A DNA stretch of 64,000 nt from Prevotella sp. Rep29 (GTDB taxonomy: Bacteria > Bacteroidota > Bacteroidia > Bacteroidales > Bacteroidaceae). Below are positions 1-8,953 of the stretch, piece by piece. The translations under genes were made by a program, and so were the position numbers. Within the stretch, counting starts at the first letter, position 1, and every line of letters starts with the position of its first letter. The stretch lies in assembly GCF_019551475.1 (NCBI RefSeq), contig NZ_CP047159.1, positions 558,001 to 622,000 of the forward strand, in the 5' to 3' direction. The notes beneath the pieces were generated by a model that was given only the letters and a program-made list of their open reading frames with translations, had not been told where the DNA came from and did no database searches.

Positions 1-450
1 ATGGAGCGCGGAAAGCATGGAGCTAAGAAAAAGAGTGGCGGAAAAGCCGAGACCGACGACGATGGATATATGATTTTCAACATCCCTTGGTCGCTCACCT
101 TCGGATATGGTATCACCATGCGCGAGAATATGGATATCAACAAATTCAATTACAAACGGATGCGCTATCCCTATAAATTCACTCAGACGCTCAACGTGAG
201 CGGTAATGTGCGCATTTCTGACGGATGGAACATCAGTTTCGCCAGCGGCTACGACTTCGATACCCACAAAATCTCCATGACAACGGCATCGCTCTCACGC
301 GACCTGCATTGTTTCAATATGTCATGCTCAGTCGTGCTTGCACCTTACACGAGCTATAACTTCACGTTCCGCTGCAACGCTTCGACGCTGACCGATGCGC
401 TGAAATATGACAAGCGCAGTGGTGCTACCAATGCCGTGCAGTGGTATTGA
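1..450 (+). CDS. LptD-like LPS-assembly outer-membrane protein, C-terminal part only
   Basis: The window opens inside this gene, so only the last 149 codons are seen and the ATG at base 1 need not be the start. The segment is rich in alternating polar/hydrophobic beta strands with aromatic ends, and it finishes in NAVQWY, an aromatic-rich end like that of an outer-membrane barrel. The stretches SGYDFDTHKISMTTASLSRD and LHCFNMSCSVVL resemble the C-terminus of the large Bacteroidetes proteins annotated as putative LPS-assembly protein LptD, which insert lipopolysaccharide into the outer leaflet. The family call is from recollection of that C-terminus. The next gene converges on it with only about 48 bp between stop codons and no clear terminator. 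Confidence 0.6.
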   Translation: MERGKHGAKKKSGGKAETDDDGYMIFNIPWSLTFGYGITMRENMDINKFNYKRMRYPYKFTQTLNVSGNVRISDGWNISFASGYDFDTHKISMTTASLSRDLHCFNMSCSVVLAPYTSYNFTFRCNASTLTDALKYDKRSGATNAVQWY

Positions 451-498
451 TGAACACAAAGTCTAATAAAACGATATGGGGTGAATGGAGATGTGAAG

Positions 499-2754
499 TT
501 ATCCGGAAATCCGTCTGAGGTCGTCTTCCTCACCTACAATCCAAATAATGTCTCCTTTTTCGAAACGGCGTGCAGGGCTCATTGCCGTCAGGTTCTCCTC
601 GCCCTCTTCTAAGCCCACGACCATGCAGTTATAGATATCGCGGATGCCACTCTCCTGCAAAGTTTTTCCGATGAAAGGGCTACTGCTGTTGACAATAATC
701 TGGCGCAGTTTCATTTCACGCTTTTCGATATCCGGGTCGTCTTGGTGCAGTTCTTTGTTGATGATGGTGTTGAAATTAGCCAGCTGATCATCGCTTCCGA
801 TGACTTGTATGCGGTCGTTGGGGAAGAGTACCGTGTCGCCGCCGGGAATATTGATGCGCCTTCTGCCACGCAAGATGCTGCTCACATGAACGCCGAAACG
901 TCGTCCCACCTGCAATTCGCCCAGTGTCTTCCCAACCCATGTGGAGTCATCGGGCACATCAATTTCCGCAATGTGCACGTCGCGGTCGAGCAGGTGTCCT
1001 TCATAAAGCGGCTTTTTCTTGCCGAGCACTTGTGCTTCGATATCCCGTGAGCGCAAGTTCTGAATGAACATCCTTTCGAGTCTGATGCTGCGCTGTTTGA
1101 GCGAGCGTGACAAAATCATGAGCACAAGCAGTGCGATGCCGATACAAATGATAAGTGCGTTGGAGAATTGCGTCAGCCGGTTGCAGATATAGAAGATGAA
1201 ACTCAATGCTATCAGAAGTCGCACGAGGATGGTGAAGATAAGCGGCAGGCGGTTCAGGCGATTGTCTGTCCACAATGCCTTGAACTCTTCACTGTGGTTT
1301 TTCTTCATCACAATGGCGCGCAGGAAAGGAGAAATGAGCAGTATCGTGAGCAAGCCACAGATAATGTCAGTCCAGAAATGAAGCTGATTCCCCAGGAGCT
1401 TATCCATGAATGGAACGAAGAATGTGAGCATGATGGCTGTGATGGCAGCGGAAAGGATGCTGTAGATAATCGTGTTGCGCAGCATCTGCATCAGTAGTCG
1501 CTTCCAAAGGTTCTGATCGGTGGCTGTCGTTGACTGATTGACAGAAATGCGGTTCAGACGTTTGATCCAGTTGATAGGCAACCGTTGTTCCAATGTCGTG
1601 TAACAAGGTTTCGACAGGCGTATCATATAGGGGGTGAGGAAGGTCGTGATGACCGAAACGGCAACCACCACCGGATAGAGGAATTTGCTGATGACACCCA
1701 GCGAGAGACCGAGCGACGCGATGATGAATGAGAACTCACCAATCTGTGCCATCGAGAATCCACAGCGCATGGCAGACTTGAGCGTCTGACCGCTGAGCAT
1801 GAAGCCTATTGTTCCGAAGATGCTTTGTCCTAAAAGAATGGTCAGTACGATAGCAATAATCGGGAGGGCGTATTCAACCAAGATGTTCGGATCGACCAGC
1901 ATACCTACCGAAACGAAGAAGATGGCGCCGAAAAGATTCTTCACCGGCTCCACCAGACGGATAATCTTTTCAGCCTCAATGGTTTCAGCAAGGATGGACC
2001 CCATGATGAATGCACCGAAGGCACTGCTGAAGCCAACTTGTGTGGACAGTACCGCCATCGCACAGCAAAGTCCGAGCGACACGACCAGCAACACTTCATT
2101 GTTGACCAGCTTGCGCACCGAACGGAGAAACCACGGAATGGCGAAGATTCCAACGACGAACCATAGCACGAGGAAAAAGCCTATCTTAACAATGCTCTGG
2201 AGCATCTGACCGCCATCAGCACCCGTTCCGCTGGCAATGGCAGCCAGCATCACCATCATGACAATGGCAAGAATATCTTCAAGAATGAGCACACTCATCA
2301 CCAGCCCCGCAAACTGTTGCTGGCGCAGTCCCATGTCGTCGAACGCCTTATAGATAATGGTTGTGGAAGACATGGCGAGCATCCCGCCCAAGAAGATGCA
2401 GTCCATCTTCCCCCAGCCGAAAGCCTTTCCCACGATGATTCCCAGCATCATCATGCTGAAGATAATCGTACAGGTGGCAATAATCGGCGATGCTCCCATC
2501 TTGAGAATCTTCTTGAACGAAAAGTCCAGTCCCAATGAAAAGAGCAAAAAGATGACTCCTATCTCCGCCCATGTGTGGATGCTCGAGTGATCAACCACCG
2601 ACATGGTGTAAGGCATGTGTGGCGAGACAAGAAATCCTGCCACGATATAGCCCAGCACCAACGGCTGTTTCAGTCGCTTGAACACCAGCGTGACAATGCC
2701 TGCCACGACAAGGATGAGCGCAAGGTCAAGAATCAACGGGGGAATCTCTGACAT
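499..2754 (-). CDS. CPA2-type monovalent cation:proton antiporter with two C-terminal RCK_C (TrkA-C) domains
   Basis: A 751-residue inner-membrane protein. Roughly residues 1-390 form a dozen hydrophobic segments typical of the Na+/H+ exchanger fold (KefB/NapA-like), including LILEDILAI and a conserved GEFSFIIASLG stretch. A second membrane block of about four segments follows (about 425-560). The soluble tail carries two TrkA-C-like modules, around 590-670 (ending GSDDQLANF) and 680-751 (ending GEEDDLRRI), which in this family bind ligands and gate transport. It likely exchanges K+ or Na+ for protons for pH or ion homeostasis; the ion cannot be read from sequence. The start lies 3 bp from the stop of pepT upstream on the same strand, so the two are probably co-transcribed. 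Confidence 0.88.
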   Translation of the reverse strand: MSEIPPLILDLALILVVAGIVTLVFKRLKQPLVLGYIVAGFLVSPHMPYTMSVVDHSSIHTWAEIGVIFLLFSLGLDFSFKKILKMGASPIIATCTIIFSMMMLGIIVGKAFGWGKMDCIFLGGMLAMSSTTIIYKAFDDMGLRQQQFAGLVMSVLILEDILAIVMMVMLAAIASGTGADGGQMLQSIVKIGFFLVLWFVVGIFAIPWFLRSVRKLVNNEVLLVVSLGLCCAMAVLSTQVGFSSAFGAFIMGSILAETIEAEKIIRLVEPVKNLFGAIFFVSVGMLVDPNILVEYALPIIAIVLTILLGQSIFGTIGFMLSGQTLKSAMRCGFSMAQIGEFSFIIASLGLSLGVISKFLYPVVVAVSVITTFLTPYMIRLSKPCYTTLEQRLPINWIKRLNRISVNQSTTATDQNLWKRLLMQMLRNTIIYSILSAAITAIMLTFFVPFMDKLLGNQLHFWTDIICGLLTILLISPFLRAIVMKKNHSEEFKALWTDNRLNRLPLIFTILVRLLIALSFIFYICNRLTQFSNALIICIGIALLVLMILSRSLKQRSIRLERMFIQNLRSRDIEAQVLGKKKPLYEGHLLDRDVHIAEIDVPDDSTWVGKTLGELQVGRRFGVHVSSILRGRRRINIPGGDTVLFPNDRIQVIGSDDQLANFNTIINKELHQDDPDIEKREMKLRQIIVNSSSPFIGKTLQESGIRDIYNCMVVGLEEGEENLTAMSPARRFEKGDIIWIVGEEDDLRRISG

Positions 2755-2757
2755 CGA

Positions 2758-3981
2758 TTAGTCGTTATAGCCTGCTGTCAGTTCGCAGATTTTCACAATC
2801 ACCTGCATCACTTTCTCCATCACTTGCACCGAAACAAACTCGTACGGTCCGTGGAAGTTCACACCACCGGCAAAGATGTTCGGACAGGGAAGACCCTTGA
2901 ACGACAACTGCGCCCCATCGGTTCCGCCGCGGATAGGACGGACTTTCGGTGGAACACCGCATTCCTGCATCGCTTTCAGCACCAGGTCGATAACGTGCAT
3001 GTTCGGGTCGATCTTCTCCTTCATGTTGTAGTACTGGTCGTTGATGTCGGCAGCGAATGTTCCCTCCCCATACTTCTCGTTCATCTTCTCCACACACTGC
3101 TTCATGAATGCCTTGCGATCTTCAAACTTTTCGCGGTCATGGTCGCGTATAATATAAGATAATGTGGCACTCTCGGTCGCAGCCTTGATACCCGTCAGGT
3201 GATAGAATCCCTGATAGCCTTCGGTCGCCTCGGGTGTCTCGTCGGCAGGAAGCAGACCGATAAACTCAGCTGCCAGCCGTCCGGCATTCACCATTTTTCC
3301 CTTGGCATAGCCCGGATGCACGCTCACACCTTTGATGTGAACCTTTGCGCCGGCGGCATTGAAGTTCTCAAATTCCAGTTCTCCCAAGTCACCACCGTCG
3401 ATAGTGTAAGCCCATTCGCAACCGAACTTCTCCACATCGAAGTGGTGGGCACCCATACCGATTTCCTCGTCGGGGTTGAAGCCGATGCGGATGTCGCCGT
3501 GTTTGATCTCGTCGTGGTCGCGTAGCCAGCACATCGCCTGCATAATCTCGGCAATGCCCGCCTTGTCGTCGGCACCCAACAGCGTCGTACCGTCGGTGAC
3601 AATCAGGTCTTCGCCCACGTGCTGCAACAACTCGGGAAACTTCTCCGGCGAAGAGACGATGCCCGGTGACAGCTCAATATCTCCGCCGTCATAGCCTTTC
3701 ACGATGCGCGCATTGATATTTGCACCGCTGCAGTCGGGGCTCGTGTCATAATGAGAAATGAACCCGATGGTCGGAATTTCTTTCTTCGTGTTGGCTTTCA
3801 GCGTGGCATAGATATAACCTTTCTCGTCCATCTCCACATCGGAAAGCCCTTCGTTTTCCAATTCTTTCTTCAGATATTCGGCGAAGATAAGCTGTTTGGA
3901 TGTACTCGGCACACTCTGCGAGTCTTCACTCGACTGTGTGTCAAACTTGGTGTAGTTTAAAAATCTTTCAGTAAGTTCCAT
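2758..3981 (-). CDS. pepT: Peptidase T (tripeptide aminopeptidase, M20 family)
   Basis: A 407-residue cytoplasmic zinc aminopeptidase that removes the N-terminal residue of tripeptides. Length is close to that of known PepT. Metal-site motifs of the M20 fold are present: SHYDTSPD (His/Asp, near residue 75), LLGADDKAG (bridging Asp), PDEEIG (catalytic Glu and metal Glu), TIDGG, and a late GGTDGAQLS / [10 protein letters not shown] region that supplies the last His. It is the first gene of a two-gene unit with the antiporter downstream. A -7 element lies 27 bp before the ATG. The region upstream changes to accessory DNA, so pepT marks the left core boundary of the island. Confidence 0.95.
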   Translation of the reverse strand: MELTERFLNYTKFDTQSSEDSQSVPSTSKQLIFAEYLKKELENEGLSDVEMDEKGYIYATLKANTKKEIPTIGFISHYDTSPDCSGANINARIVKGYDGGDIELSPGIVSSPEKFPELLQHVGEDLIVTDGTTLLGADDKAGIAEIMQAMCWLRDHDEIKHGDIRIGFNPDEEIGMGAHHFDVEKFGCEWAYTIDGGDLGELEFENFNAAGAKVHIKGVSVHPGYAKGKMVNAGRLAAEFIGLLPADETPEATEGYQGFYHLTGIKAATESATLSYIIRDHDREKFEDRKAFMKQCVEKMNEKYGEGTFAADINDQYYNMKEKIDPNMHVIDLVLKAMQECGVPPKVRPIRGGTDGAQLSFKGLPCPNIFAGGVNFHGPYEFVSVQVMEKVMQVIVKICELTAGYND

Positions 3982-4007
3982 ATTATTGATAGCTTTGTTT
4001 TCTTTTG

Positions 4008-4015
4008 CAAATATA
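4008..4015 (-). promoter_or_regulatory. -7 element of the pepT promoter
   Basis: Reading the minus strand, TATATTTG matches the Bacteroidetes -7 consensus TAnnTTTG and lies 27 bp upstream of the pepT ATG. No convincing -33 TTTG is seen at the usual spacing. Confidence 0.5.
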
Positions 4016-4052
4016 CGAAATAATGCTGAAATAGAAAAGCATTTTTGAATGA

Positions 4053-4652
4053 TTAACGCAGTTTGCCCGAATCAAGACAGAGGCTATGACGGAAGAACTG
4101 AAGATCTCCGCCACGAAGACGGCCACCAGTGTACTCAACGGAGTAAATTCTCTTCTTGGCAGCAACAAGGTGAGCAGACTGGAGAAAGAGAACCCCCAAC
4201 TGCATAAAGAAGTTGAAGATTTGAATGGCCAGATTGAAAGACTGCGCACCGATATGCAAAAGATGAAGGACAGCCACGCAAGGGAACTCAACCGTACCAA
4301 TGAACAGCACCAGCAAGCGATGAGCAACTTGAAGCGTCTCTTAGACAAGACTTATAGATGGTTCCCAAGTTTCAAACGATTCCTCAATATGGAGCGTGAA
4401 TGTCTGGAGTATGGCTTCAACATGGAACAGACCGACAAACTGCTGCACGGACAGCGTATCAATTATAGCGGGTGCCTTCACTCAAATGAGTACAGGCGCA
4501 ATGTCCTTGCCGATAATGTCACGGCACAAGTGATAAGGGATGATAGACGTTTCCTCTTTCTGCACATAAACAACACCCCCGTTGCCCTATGGTTTAAGGA
4601 ACAGTTCGGATTGGGACAAAGTGAAACACAGAAGAAGGGAATTAGGCGATAA
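4053..4652 (+). pseudogene. MobV/Mob_Pre-type relaxase, C-terminal remnant
   Basis: The reading frame is open from just after a stop at 4050-4052 to 4652; an ATG at 4086 would give 188 residues. The protein starts abruptly in a coiled coil (about residues 25-90, heptads such as RLEKENPQLHKEVEDL). It ends in a globular part with RWFPSFKRFLNMERE and PVALWFKEQFG. From memory of Bacteroides mobilizable-plasmid and Tn4555-type relaxases, this coiled coil plus RWFP...WFKEQF tail is the C-terminus of the Mob_Pre family; the N-terminal relaxase domain with its HUH-like motif is missing. It is therefore read as a decayed mobilization gene and a sign that the following accessory genes arrived on a mobile element. 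Whether the 188-residue remnant is expressed is unknown. Confidence 0.6.
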
Positions 4653-4740
4653 GCCTATCCCTTTTTATTCAATACTGCAAAAATGTCGTATCTTATATGC
4701 ATTTTTTCGTAAATCAGACTTTATTTTCACAGAAAATTTG

Positions 4741-4748
4741 TATTTTTG
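4741..4748 (+). promoter_or_regulatory. -7 element upstream of the three-gene unknown cluster
   Basis: TATTTTTG matches TAnnTTTG on the plus strand. Transcription would begin near 4754 and read into the unknown genes from 4998 on. The stretch 4653-4997 otherwise holds no clear gene, apart from the possible N-terminal extension described for the next entry. Confidence 0.4.
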
Positions 4749-4997
4749 CAACCATATTCTTTGGAGTACAAGACATATTGAAACAACGAAGCGTTATGCT
4801 ATTCTTGTAATCGGAAATGTGAGAAACTTCCAAAGTCAGCAAGAGAGTGTGGCGGTTCGCGCATATAGCGTGGACTGGTTACAACCTCTGCTGACAAAGG
4901 TAATTCTCACGACCTCCGATTTAAGAAGTGGTATATCAGTGCCACGCTTCATAACAACCAAAAGTCCAATGGCATTGAGGGACACTTTTTTAATGAT

Positions 4998-5348
4998 ATG
5001 ACATTCCCTACAAAAGAAGAATTTACTACTGTAAGTCGGTCTATTACTCCAGTTTCCCCTCTGTTGCAGACAGCAATATCGTACAAAAGTAGTATCCAAA
5101 GAGAGATTATTCCCTTGCTGACAACAGACCAAATGATGGATGTTAAATATTCTCGAAAAAATGAGGATGTGGTTAGAATGCTTATTCATCTTGGCTATCG
5201 AAAGTTTTCTGCTAATCCCAGCACAGAGAATTTATATTGTGTATCAATTGCTGTTGCAACGATAATTAAAGAATATGAATGGGGGATAGAATATCTAATA
5301 GGTGATGGTTTGTATAAACTTGCAAAGAGAGTTTACGATAACTATTAA
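4998..5348 (+). CDS. Unknown protein, first gene of a three-gene accessory cluster
   Basis: I do not recognise this 116-residue soluble protein. The same frame stays open upstream to about 4869 (preceded by TAG), and the extra 43 codons look protein-like (for example FKKWYISATLHNN and GIEGHFFND), but contain no ATG. Either translation starts at 4998, an unusual start is used, or the gene is the remains of a longer frameshifted one. The C-terminal half is probably helical (IAVATIIKEYEWGIEYLIG). The stop is 3 bp before the next ATG, so translational coupling is likely. Base composition is more AT-rich than the flanking core genes, as expected for transferred DNA. Confidence 0.55.
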   Translation: MTFPTKEEFTTVSRSITPVSPLLQTAISYKSSIQREIIPLLTTDQMMDVKYSRKNEDVVRMLIHLGYRKFSANPSTENLYCVSIAVATIIKEYEWGIEYLIGDGLYKLAKRVYDNY

Positions 5349-5351
5349 ACA

Positions 5352-6365
5352 ATGTACCGCAATACATCGACAATATATCGTCTTGTAGAAGCCCTCAACG
5401 ATTGTCATTATATTCGTAACCAGTCCGAATTAGTCACAAAAGACCAATTACACAGAGTTTACGAATATCTTGACGATGTTGCTATTGATTTGTTCTTCCA
5501 GAATGTAAAACTTAAACCACTGGTCGTGACTAAAGAAGATGTATATAGACGATTCACTCCAGTTGGTGCAATAAAGAACGATGAGAACTTAACCCTAGAT
5601 TTAAGCAATACTTTTGACAGAGCGACATTCATTGAGTGTTTTTTGCATGCAATCAATAATAATAGGTCGGCTGAACTGAAGAATAGTTTTCTTGCCGGTT
5701 TTATGATGTATGAGAAAGTATATTGTGGAGGGTGTTCTTTTTTAACAGGGTATCATCTTCCCTTATATGGGACGTTATTCCCCGTATATGAATTTGACAA
5801 GCAGTGCGACTTTTTTAATTTAAACAAGATTACGCAATTGTGTGTTTGTAAAGATTATTATGCCCAAGAAAAGAAACTTGTCGACATCCCGTCGTTTATA
5901 TACTATGATATTCCTAAAAGATATGAGGAATTCATGTATGAGTATATAAAATGTAAGGATGATGTTGCATTTGGAAATTATACGTGGGAAGAAGCAATTT
6001 TCGTGTATTGCCTACTTGTTGAAAAATTGAATTTCACCTATGAAGACAATCTTACAGGTGTAGTAACATTAACGCTATTTGATGATTATTGTCAAAACAT
6101 AAACAAAAGCAATTGGTATAAAAAGTTTTTCGAGTTTGAGTGGGATTTAGATGATATACTTGATCCTGAAAAAGATTTGTCAATTAGTGATTTGTTTCTA
6201 CGTTTTACGAACTTAGAGCGTACAAAGGCCTTTAACTATCATATTGATGACAGAGCCCCAGAGCTTATGACACTAAGATTATTTGAAGGGAAAGAGGTGA
6301 AGCACCTAAGAGAGAATAACCCAATCCCTCTACCATTTAATAACTATAAAAGAGATTTTCTATGA
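5352..6365 (+). CDS. Unknown 337-residue protein, accessory cluster gene 2
   Basis: No family is recognised. The protein is soluble, with no signal peptide or membrane segment, and is rich in Asp, Tyr, Phe and Asn. It has a Cys cluster (VYCGGCSF near residues 118-125, LCVCKDYY near 156-163) that could bind metal. The acidic aromatic C-terminal half includes FEFEWDLDDILDPEKD. It abuts the gene before it and overlaps the gene after it by the four bases ATGA, which indicates a translationally coupled operon. Codon use is strongly AT-biased compared with pepT or dnaX. Position in an island next to an ATPase/nuclease pair makes a defence or conflict role possible, but nothing in the sequence proves it. 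Confidence 0.7.
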   Translation: MYRNTSTIYRLVEALNDCHYIRNQSELVTKDQLHRVYEYLDDVAIDLFFQNVKLKPLVVTKEDVYRRFTPVGAIKNDENLTLDLSNTFDRATFIECFLHAINNNRSAELKNSFLAGFMMYEKVYCGGCSFLTGYHLPLYGTLFPVYEFDKQCDFFNLNKITQLCVCKDYYAQEKKLVDIPSFIYYDIPKRYEEFMYEYIKCKDDVAFGNYTWEEAIFVYCLLVEKLNFTYEDNLTGVVTLTLFDDYCQNINKSNWYKKFFEFEWDLDDILDPEKDLSISDLFLRFTNLERTKAFNYHIDDRAPELMTLRLFEGKEVKHLRENNPIPLPFNNYKRDFL

Positions 6366-6667
6366 TTAAATCTGATTTCGAAAAAGAAATTGAAACAGCA
6401 TTTGAGCTGGCTTATACTCCAGTGATGTTAGTTAAACAGCGTCTAAACGGGCAAGATTTCCTTGAAACTGCAGTTCCATTATTAGACCAAATCCGAAATC
6501 AATTCGGCGATAACAGCGAAAAAGTCAAAATAGCTGCGCGTACAATGGTCTTGGCTTTTAATGACAAACTGAATCCTCAAATGTCGACAGATGATTTGAA
6601 TGGGATGATAAGAATGCTTGTTAATAATGGGCCTTTAGTTAGGATGTTTGGGAGACGTAACGGATAA
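6362..6667 (+). CDS. Unknown small helical protein, accessory cluster gene 3
   Basis: A 101-residue protein that looks almost entirely alpha-helical (EKEIETAFELAYTPVMLVKQ, LDQIRNQFG, LNGMIRMLVNNG) and ends in a basic GRRNG tail. No family is recognised. Its ATG overlaps the stop of gene 2 by four bases. Its size and position as last gene would fit an accessory or inhibitor subunit of gene 2, but that is inference. Downstream to 7084 there is no gene, only a nested inverted repeat, a tRNA-like remnant and the terminator of the opposing operon. Confidence 0.65.
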   Translation: MIKSDFEKEIETAFELAYTPVMLVKQRLNGQDFLETAVPLLDQIRNQFGDNSEKVKIAARTMVLAFNDKLNPQMSTDDLNGMIRMLVNNGPLVRMFGRRNG

Positions 6668-6744
6668 TCCTATACAGAATGAGCCAAGATTAATTAGAAT
6701 TTGAATTGGTGCACTAACAAAGAGTCGTGCTTAGATTATATGTA

Positions 6745-6790
6745 GAAGGATAGCTCCAATCTAAGGAAGATGATTCTTCCGCTATCCTTC
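6745..6790. repeat. Nested inverted repeat (cruciform-like)
   Basis: The arms GAAGGATAGC (6745-6754) and GCTATCCTTC (6781-6790) are perfect 10-bp complements. Between them sits a second hairpin, GGAAGA (6765-6770) with TCTTCC (6775-6780). It may end transcription of the three-gene cluster, although no T-run follows, or be a recombination site. Confidence 0.5.
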
Positions 6791-6957
6791 GTTTTAAGTT
6801 GCGTAAATCTATAGTCTGCCTATCACGACTATTTGTAGCAACCATCGCTTAGCAACGAACTCAAATATGAATTTAAGCAGTTGGGAGCATCGGAGAAAGT
6901 GAGGAAATAGAAAGACCTCTATATTAGATCCGAAAAATTGAACTCCTAAAAAACGGT

Positions 6958-7020
6958 GCTGGTAATTGAGGAATACCTATTCGTTGTATGGGAGGCGGTT
7001 CGATTCCAACTACCAGTCCA
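6958..7020 (+). other. tRNA-like remnant ending in CCA
   Basis: The 63-nt stretch begins GCTGGTA and ends TACCAG-T-CCA, so six acceptor-stem pairs and an encoded CCA can be read. It also contains the T-loop-like GGTTCGATTCC. The T-stem pairs only partly, and the D-arm and a proper anticodon arm are not convincing, so it is not a working tRNA. It could be the remains of an element-borne tRNA or an old attachment site. Confidence 0.3.
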
Positions 7021-7032
7021 AATTGAACTTCC

Positions 7033-7066
7033 GGAGGTTGACGCTGAATAGCCAGCGTCAGCCTCC
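7033..7066 (-). terminator. Strong hairpin terminating the ATPase-nuclease operon
   Basis: The 14-nt arms 7033-7046 and 7053-7066 pair throughout, with one G-U pair, around a 6-nt loop. It lies 19 bp past the nuclease stop on the minus strand. There is only a weak T-rich tail, so factor-independent termination is likely but not certain. Confidence 0.55.
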
Positions 7067-7084
7067 ACATAGTTAAATTGTATC

Positions 7085-7576
7085 TTAAATTGTATCCTCA
7101 AGCAAACGGCTTTGCTTCTTGTAATTTCCACCGCCGTAGGATTTATGGAGGAGTTGCTTCAATTTGTTTTCTTTTGATGCTGATATTCTTGGGATGCTGA
7201 CTTTTGATAAGACGATACGCGCATTCAACTTCTTAACCTTCTTGTTCGGCCGCTTCAGGAGAATGTCTATTGTGCTATTGATTTGGTCTAATGCATGATT
7301 CAAGTCCGCGCCTTTTAGTTCAATAAGGAACAACCAATCATTTTCAGTGTAAATGCCATTGTCGCATTTCAACACATTTTCGTCGTTGATAAGACCACCA
7401 TCTATTCTATAAACGACAAGCTCTTTCCCAGATTTGTTGTGCAGTTTATATGTTTGGTTCTCGCCTGGTTCACGCAATGAAACCTCCTTACTACAATCCT
7501 GACGTAGGATGTAACCGTTATCATGGTATGCCTGAAAGAACGGCCATTCCTTCTGTTCTTTAATCTTCTGTGCCAT
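7085..7576 (-). CDS. Putative PD-(D/E)xK-like nuclease, partner of the adjacent ATPase
   Basis: A 163-residue protein if the ATG at 7576 is used; a TTG four codons earlier is also possible. Around residues 72-88 it reads CDN...WLFLIELKG. The aspartate followed by E-x-K on a hydrophobic strand, and by a helix with Gln (ALDQI) about ten residues on, is the pattern of PD-(D/E)xK nucleases (D72, E86, K88, Q98). The tail is very basic and helical (SKENKLKQLLHKSYGGG). The start codon overlaps the end of the ATPase gene by 17 bp, so the two are translated together. An ATPase with a small nuclease recalls two-gene anti-phage systems such as Septu or PARIS, but those use HNH or Toprim effectors. The nuclease call rests on motif reading only. 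Confidence 0.5.
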   Translation of the reverse strand: MAQKIKEQKEWPFFQAYHDNGYILRQDCSKEVSLREPGENQTYKLHNKSGKELVVYRIDGGLINDENVLKCDNGIYTENDWLFLIELKGADLNHALDQINSTIDILLKRPNKKVKKLNARIVLSKVSIPRISASKENKLKQLLHKSYGGGNYKKQSRLLEDTI

Positions 7577-8933
7577 CGCTGTCGTCAAGTTGCAAAAGTT
7601 GGTCGTACTGTTGATTTATCACATTGGAAATGCTATCAATAAGTTCCGCTTTGATTTCTCCCAAATCCGCATCTATAATGTCAGAGGCTTCACCGTCTTG
7701 CAGTATATATGCAGATACTTTCTCCAATGGGAGCCATAGTTCTTTTTGAATGACTGAACTGGCTTGTTCGGGATGCTGTGCACCGACTTTGGCTGCGTAA
7801 ATCAGATTATTTACGATAGTTAATGTATAGGGACTGTGAGTTGTCAATATTAGATGACCAGAAGGAGCACAGTTAAGCATTAGTACAAGTAACTGAATCG
7901 TGGACATCTGGGCTTCGGGGAACAGGTGTGCTTCAGGCTCCTCAACGATACGAAGTAACTTGTTTCCTTGGTAAATTGACAAGAAAGCGTCTTGCAGAAT
8001 ACGTATCGATTCCTGTTGTCCTGATGATGCATTTTTCAAATACACGTAGCCTTGTCCGGGATGAACGATACGTTCTCCAAACTCAGAATTAGAATATTGG
8101 CCACGGAGAACCTCGCGGATAAGTTTGTATGCCAATTTCAATCGAGGTTTCAATCGTCCATTTGCATGGGTTATCATTCCTTCAAAATTACCAAGATTGA
8201 TAAAAGCCTGACGCATTTTTACAACGCGCTGCATAAAACTAAGCATCAATGTCTCGTCAATAGTCTGTTCCTTTGTCTCAAAGGCTCGATGCCCTTGTTC
8301 CTCAATGCTCTTCTGTATGCTTTGCTGGAGCATGTTCTCAAAAGTCTCGCTATAGCCTATGGTTGCATTACGACCAGCAAGAATGAACAAAGAATCATTA
8401 TGTTCATTGCAAAAAAGCGCATTTATCTTATCCGCTAATTGATGGAGGTAATTTAAGTGGCGCTCGTCCAAAGCTACTTTCTTAGCGACATTATCCATAT
8501 TCGCTAAATCAGTCTTGAGTTGAAGTAGCATTTTTTTATAGCCTCGCAACTCTTGAAAATCCTTCTTTGTGAAAAAAGTATCAGAAAAATGCGCATTTAT
8601 TTTCTTCTTTGCAGTAAGAGACAAAGTCAAATAACGATTATCATCATAATGATATACAATTTCAAAATCAGGCAAATGGTATGTGGAGCCAAAGAAATCA
8701 TAGAATTTTTCACGAATGGGAATAATCAAGTCTTGCGCCATTTCAACCCCTTCCCCGCTTGACTGATAATAGCGAGAAAAGAATTCGGCAGATAAAGATT
8801 TAAAGAAGTATATTAATTTAGCAACCGTACTTTTGCCGCTTGCTTGCTGACCTATTAGTATAAGAGCAGGGCGAATTTCGATAGAAGCTCTTCTAACAGG
8901 ACCAAAGTTCGTTATTTCTAATCTTTGTGACAT
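7560..8933 (-). CDS. RecF/OLD-like AAA (ABC-type) ATPase, likely defence sensor
   Basis: A 457-residue soluble ATPase of the SMC/RecF/OLD class (AAA_21-type). Walker A is GQQASGKST (residues 28-36). The signature-like SSGQQES lies near residue 305, Walker B with the D-loop is LLRIVEEPEAHLFPEAQ, and the switch His is in TTHSPYTL. Between Walker A and the signature lie long helical stretches, probably a short coiled-coil arm. No Toprim domain follows, unlike true OLD nucleases; that role may be taken by the overlapping downstream gene. In known two-gene immune systems such ATPases detect a phage trigger and license the effector. The pair is in an AT-rich island beside a relaxase remnant, which fits a transferred defence module. 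A -7 element (8954-8961) drives it. Confidence 0.8.
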   Translation of the reverse strand: MSQRLEITNFGPVRRASIEIRPALILIGQQASGKSTVAKLIYFFKSLSAEFFSRYYQSSGEGVEMAQDLIIPIREKFYDFFGSTYHLPDFEIVYHYDDNRYLTLSLTAKKKINAHFSDTFFTKKDFQELRGYKKMLLQLKTDLANMDNVAKKVALDERHLNYLHQLADKINALFCNEHNDSLFILAGRNATIGYSETFENMLQQSIQKSIEEQGHRAFETKEQTIDETLMLSFMQRVVKMRQAFINLGNFEGMITHANGRLKPRLKLAYKLIREVLRGQYSNSEFGERIVHPGQGYVYLKNASSGQQESIRILQDAFLSIYQGNKLLRIVEEPEAHLFPEAQMSTIQLLVLMLNCAPSGHLILTTHSPYTLTIVNNLIYAAKVGAQHPEQASSVIQKELWLPLEKVSAYILQDGEASDIIDADLGEIKAELIDSISNVINQQYDQLLQLDDSDGTED

Positions 8934-8953
8934 GCTTATTTCTATTTTTGCTG

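Noticed and set aside
4582..5001. 139-codon frame across the gap after the relaxase remnant
   Set aside because: It begins inside the relaxase remnant in another frame, spans the promoter region and has no protein-like composition.
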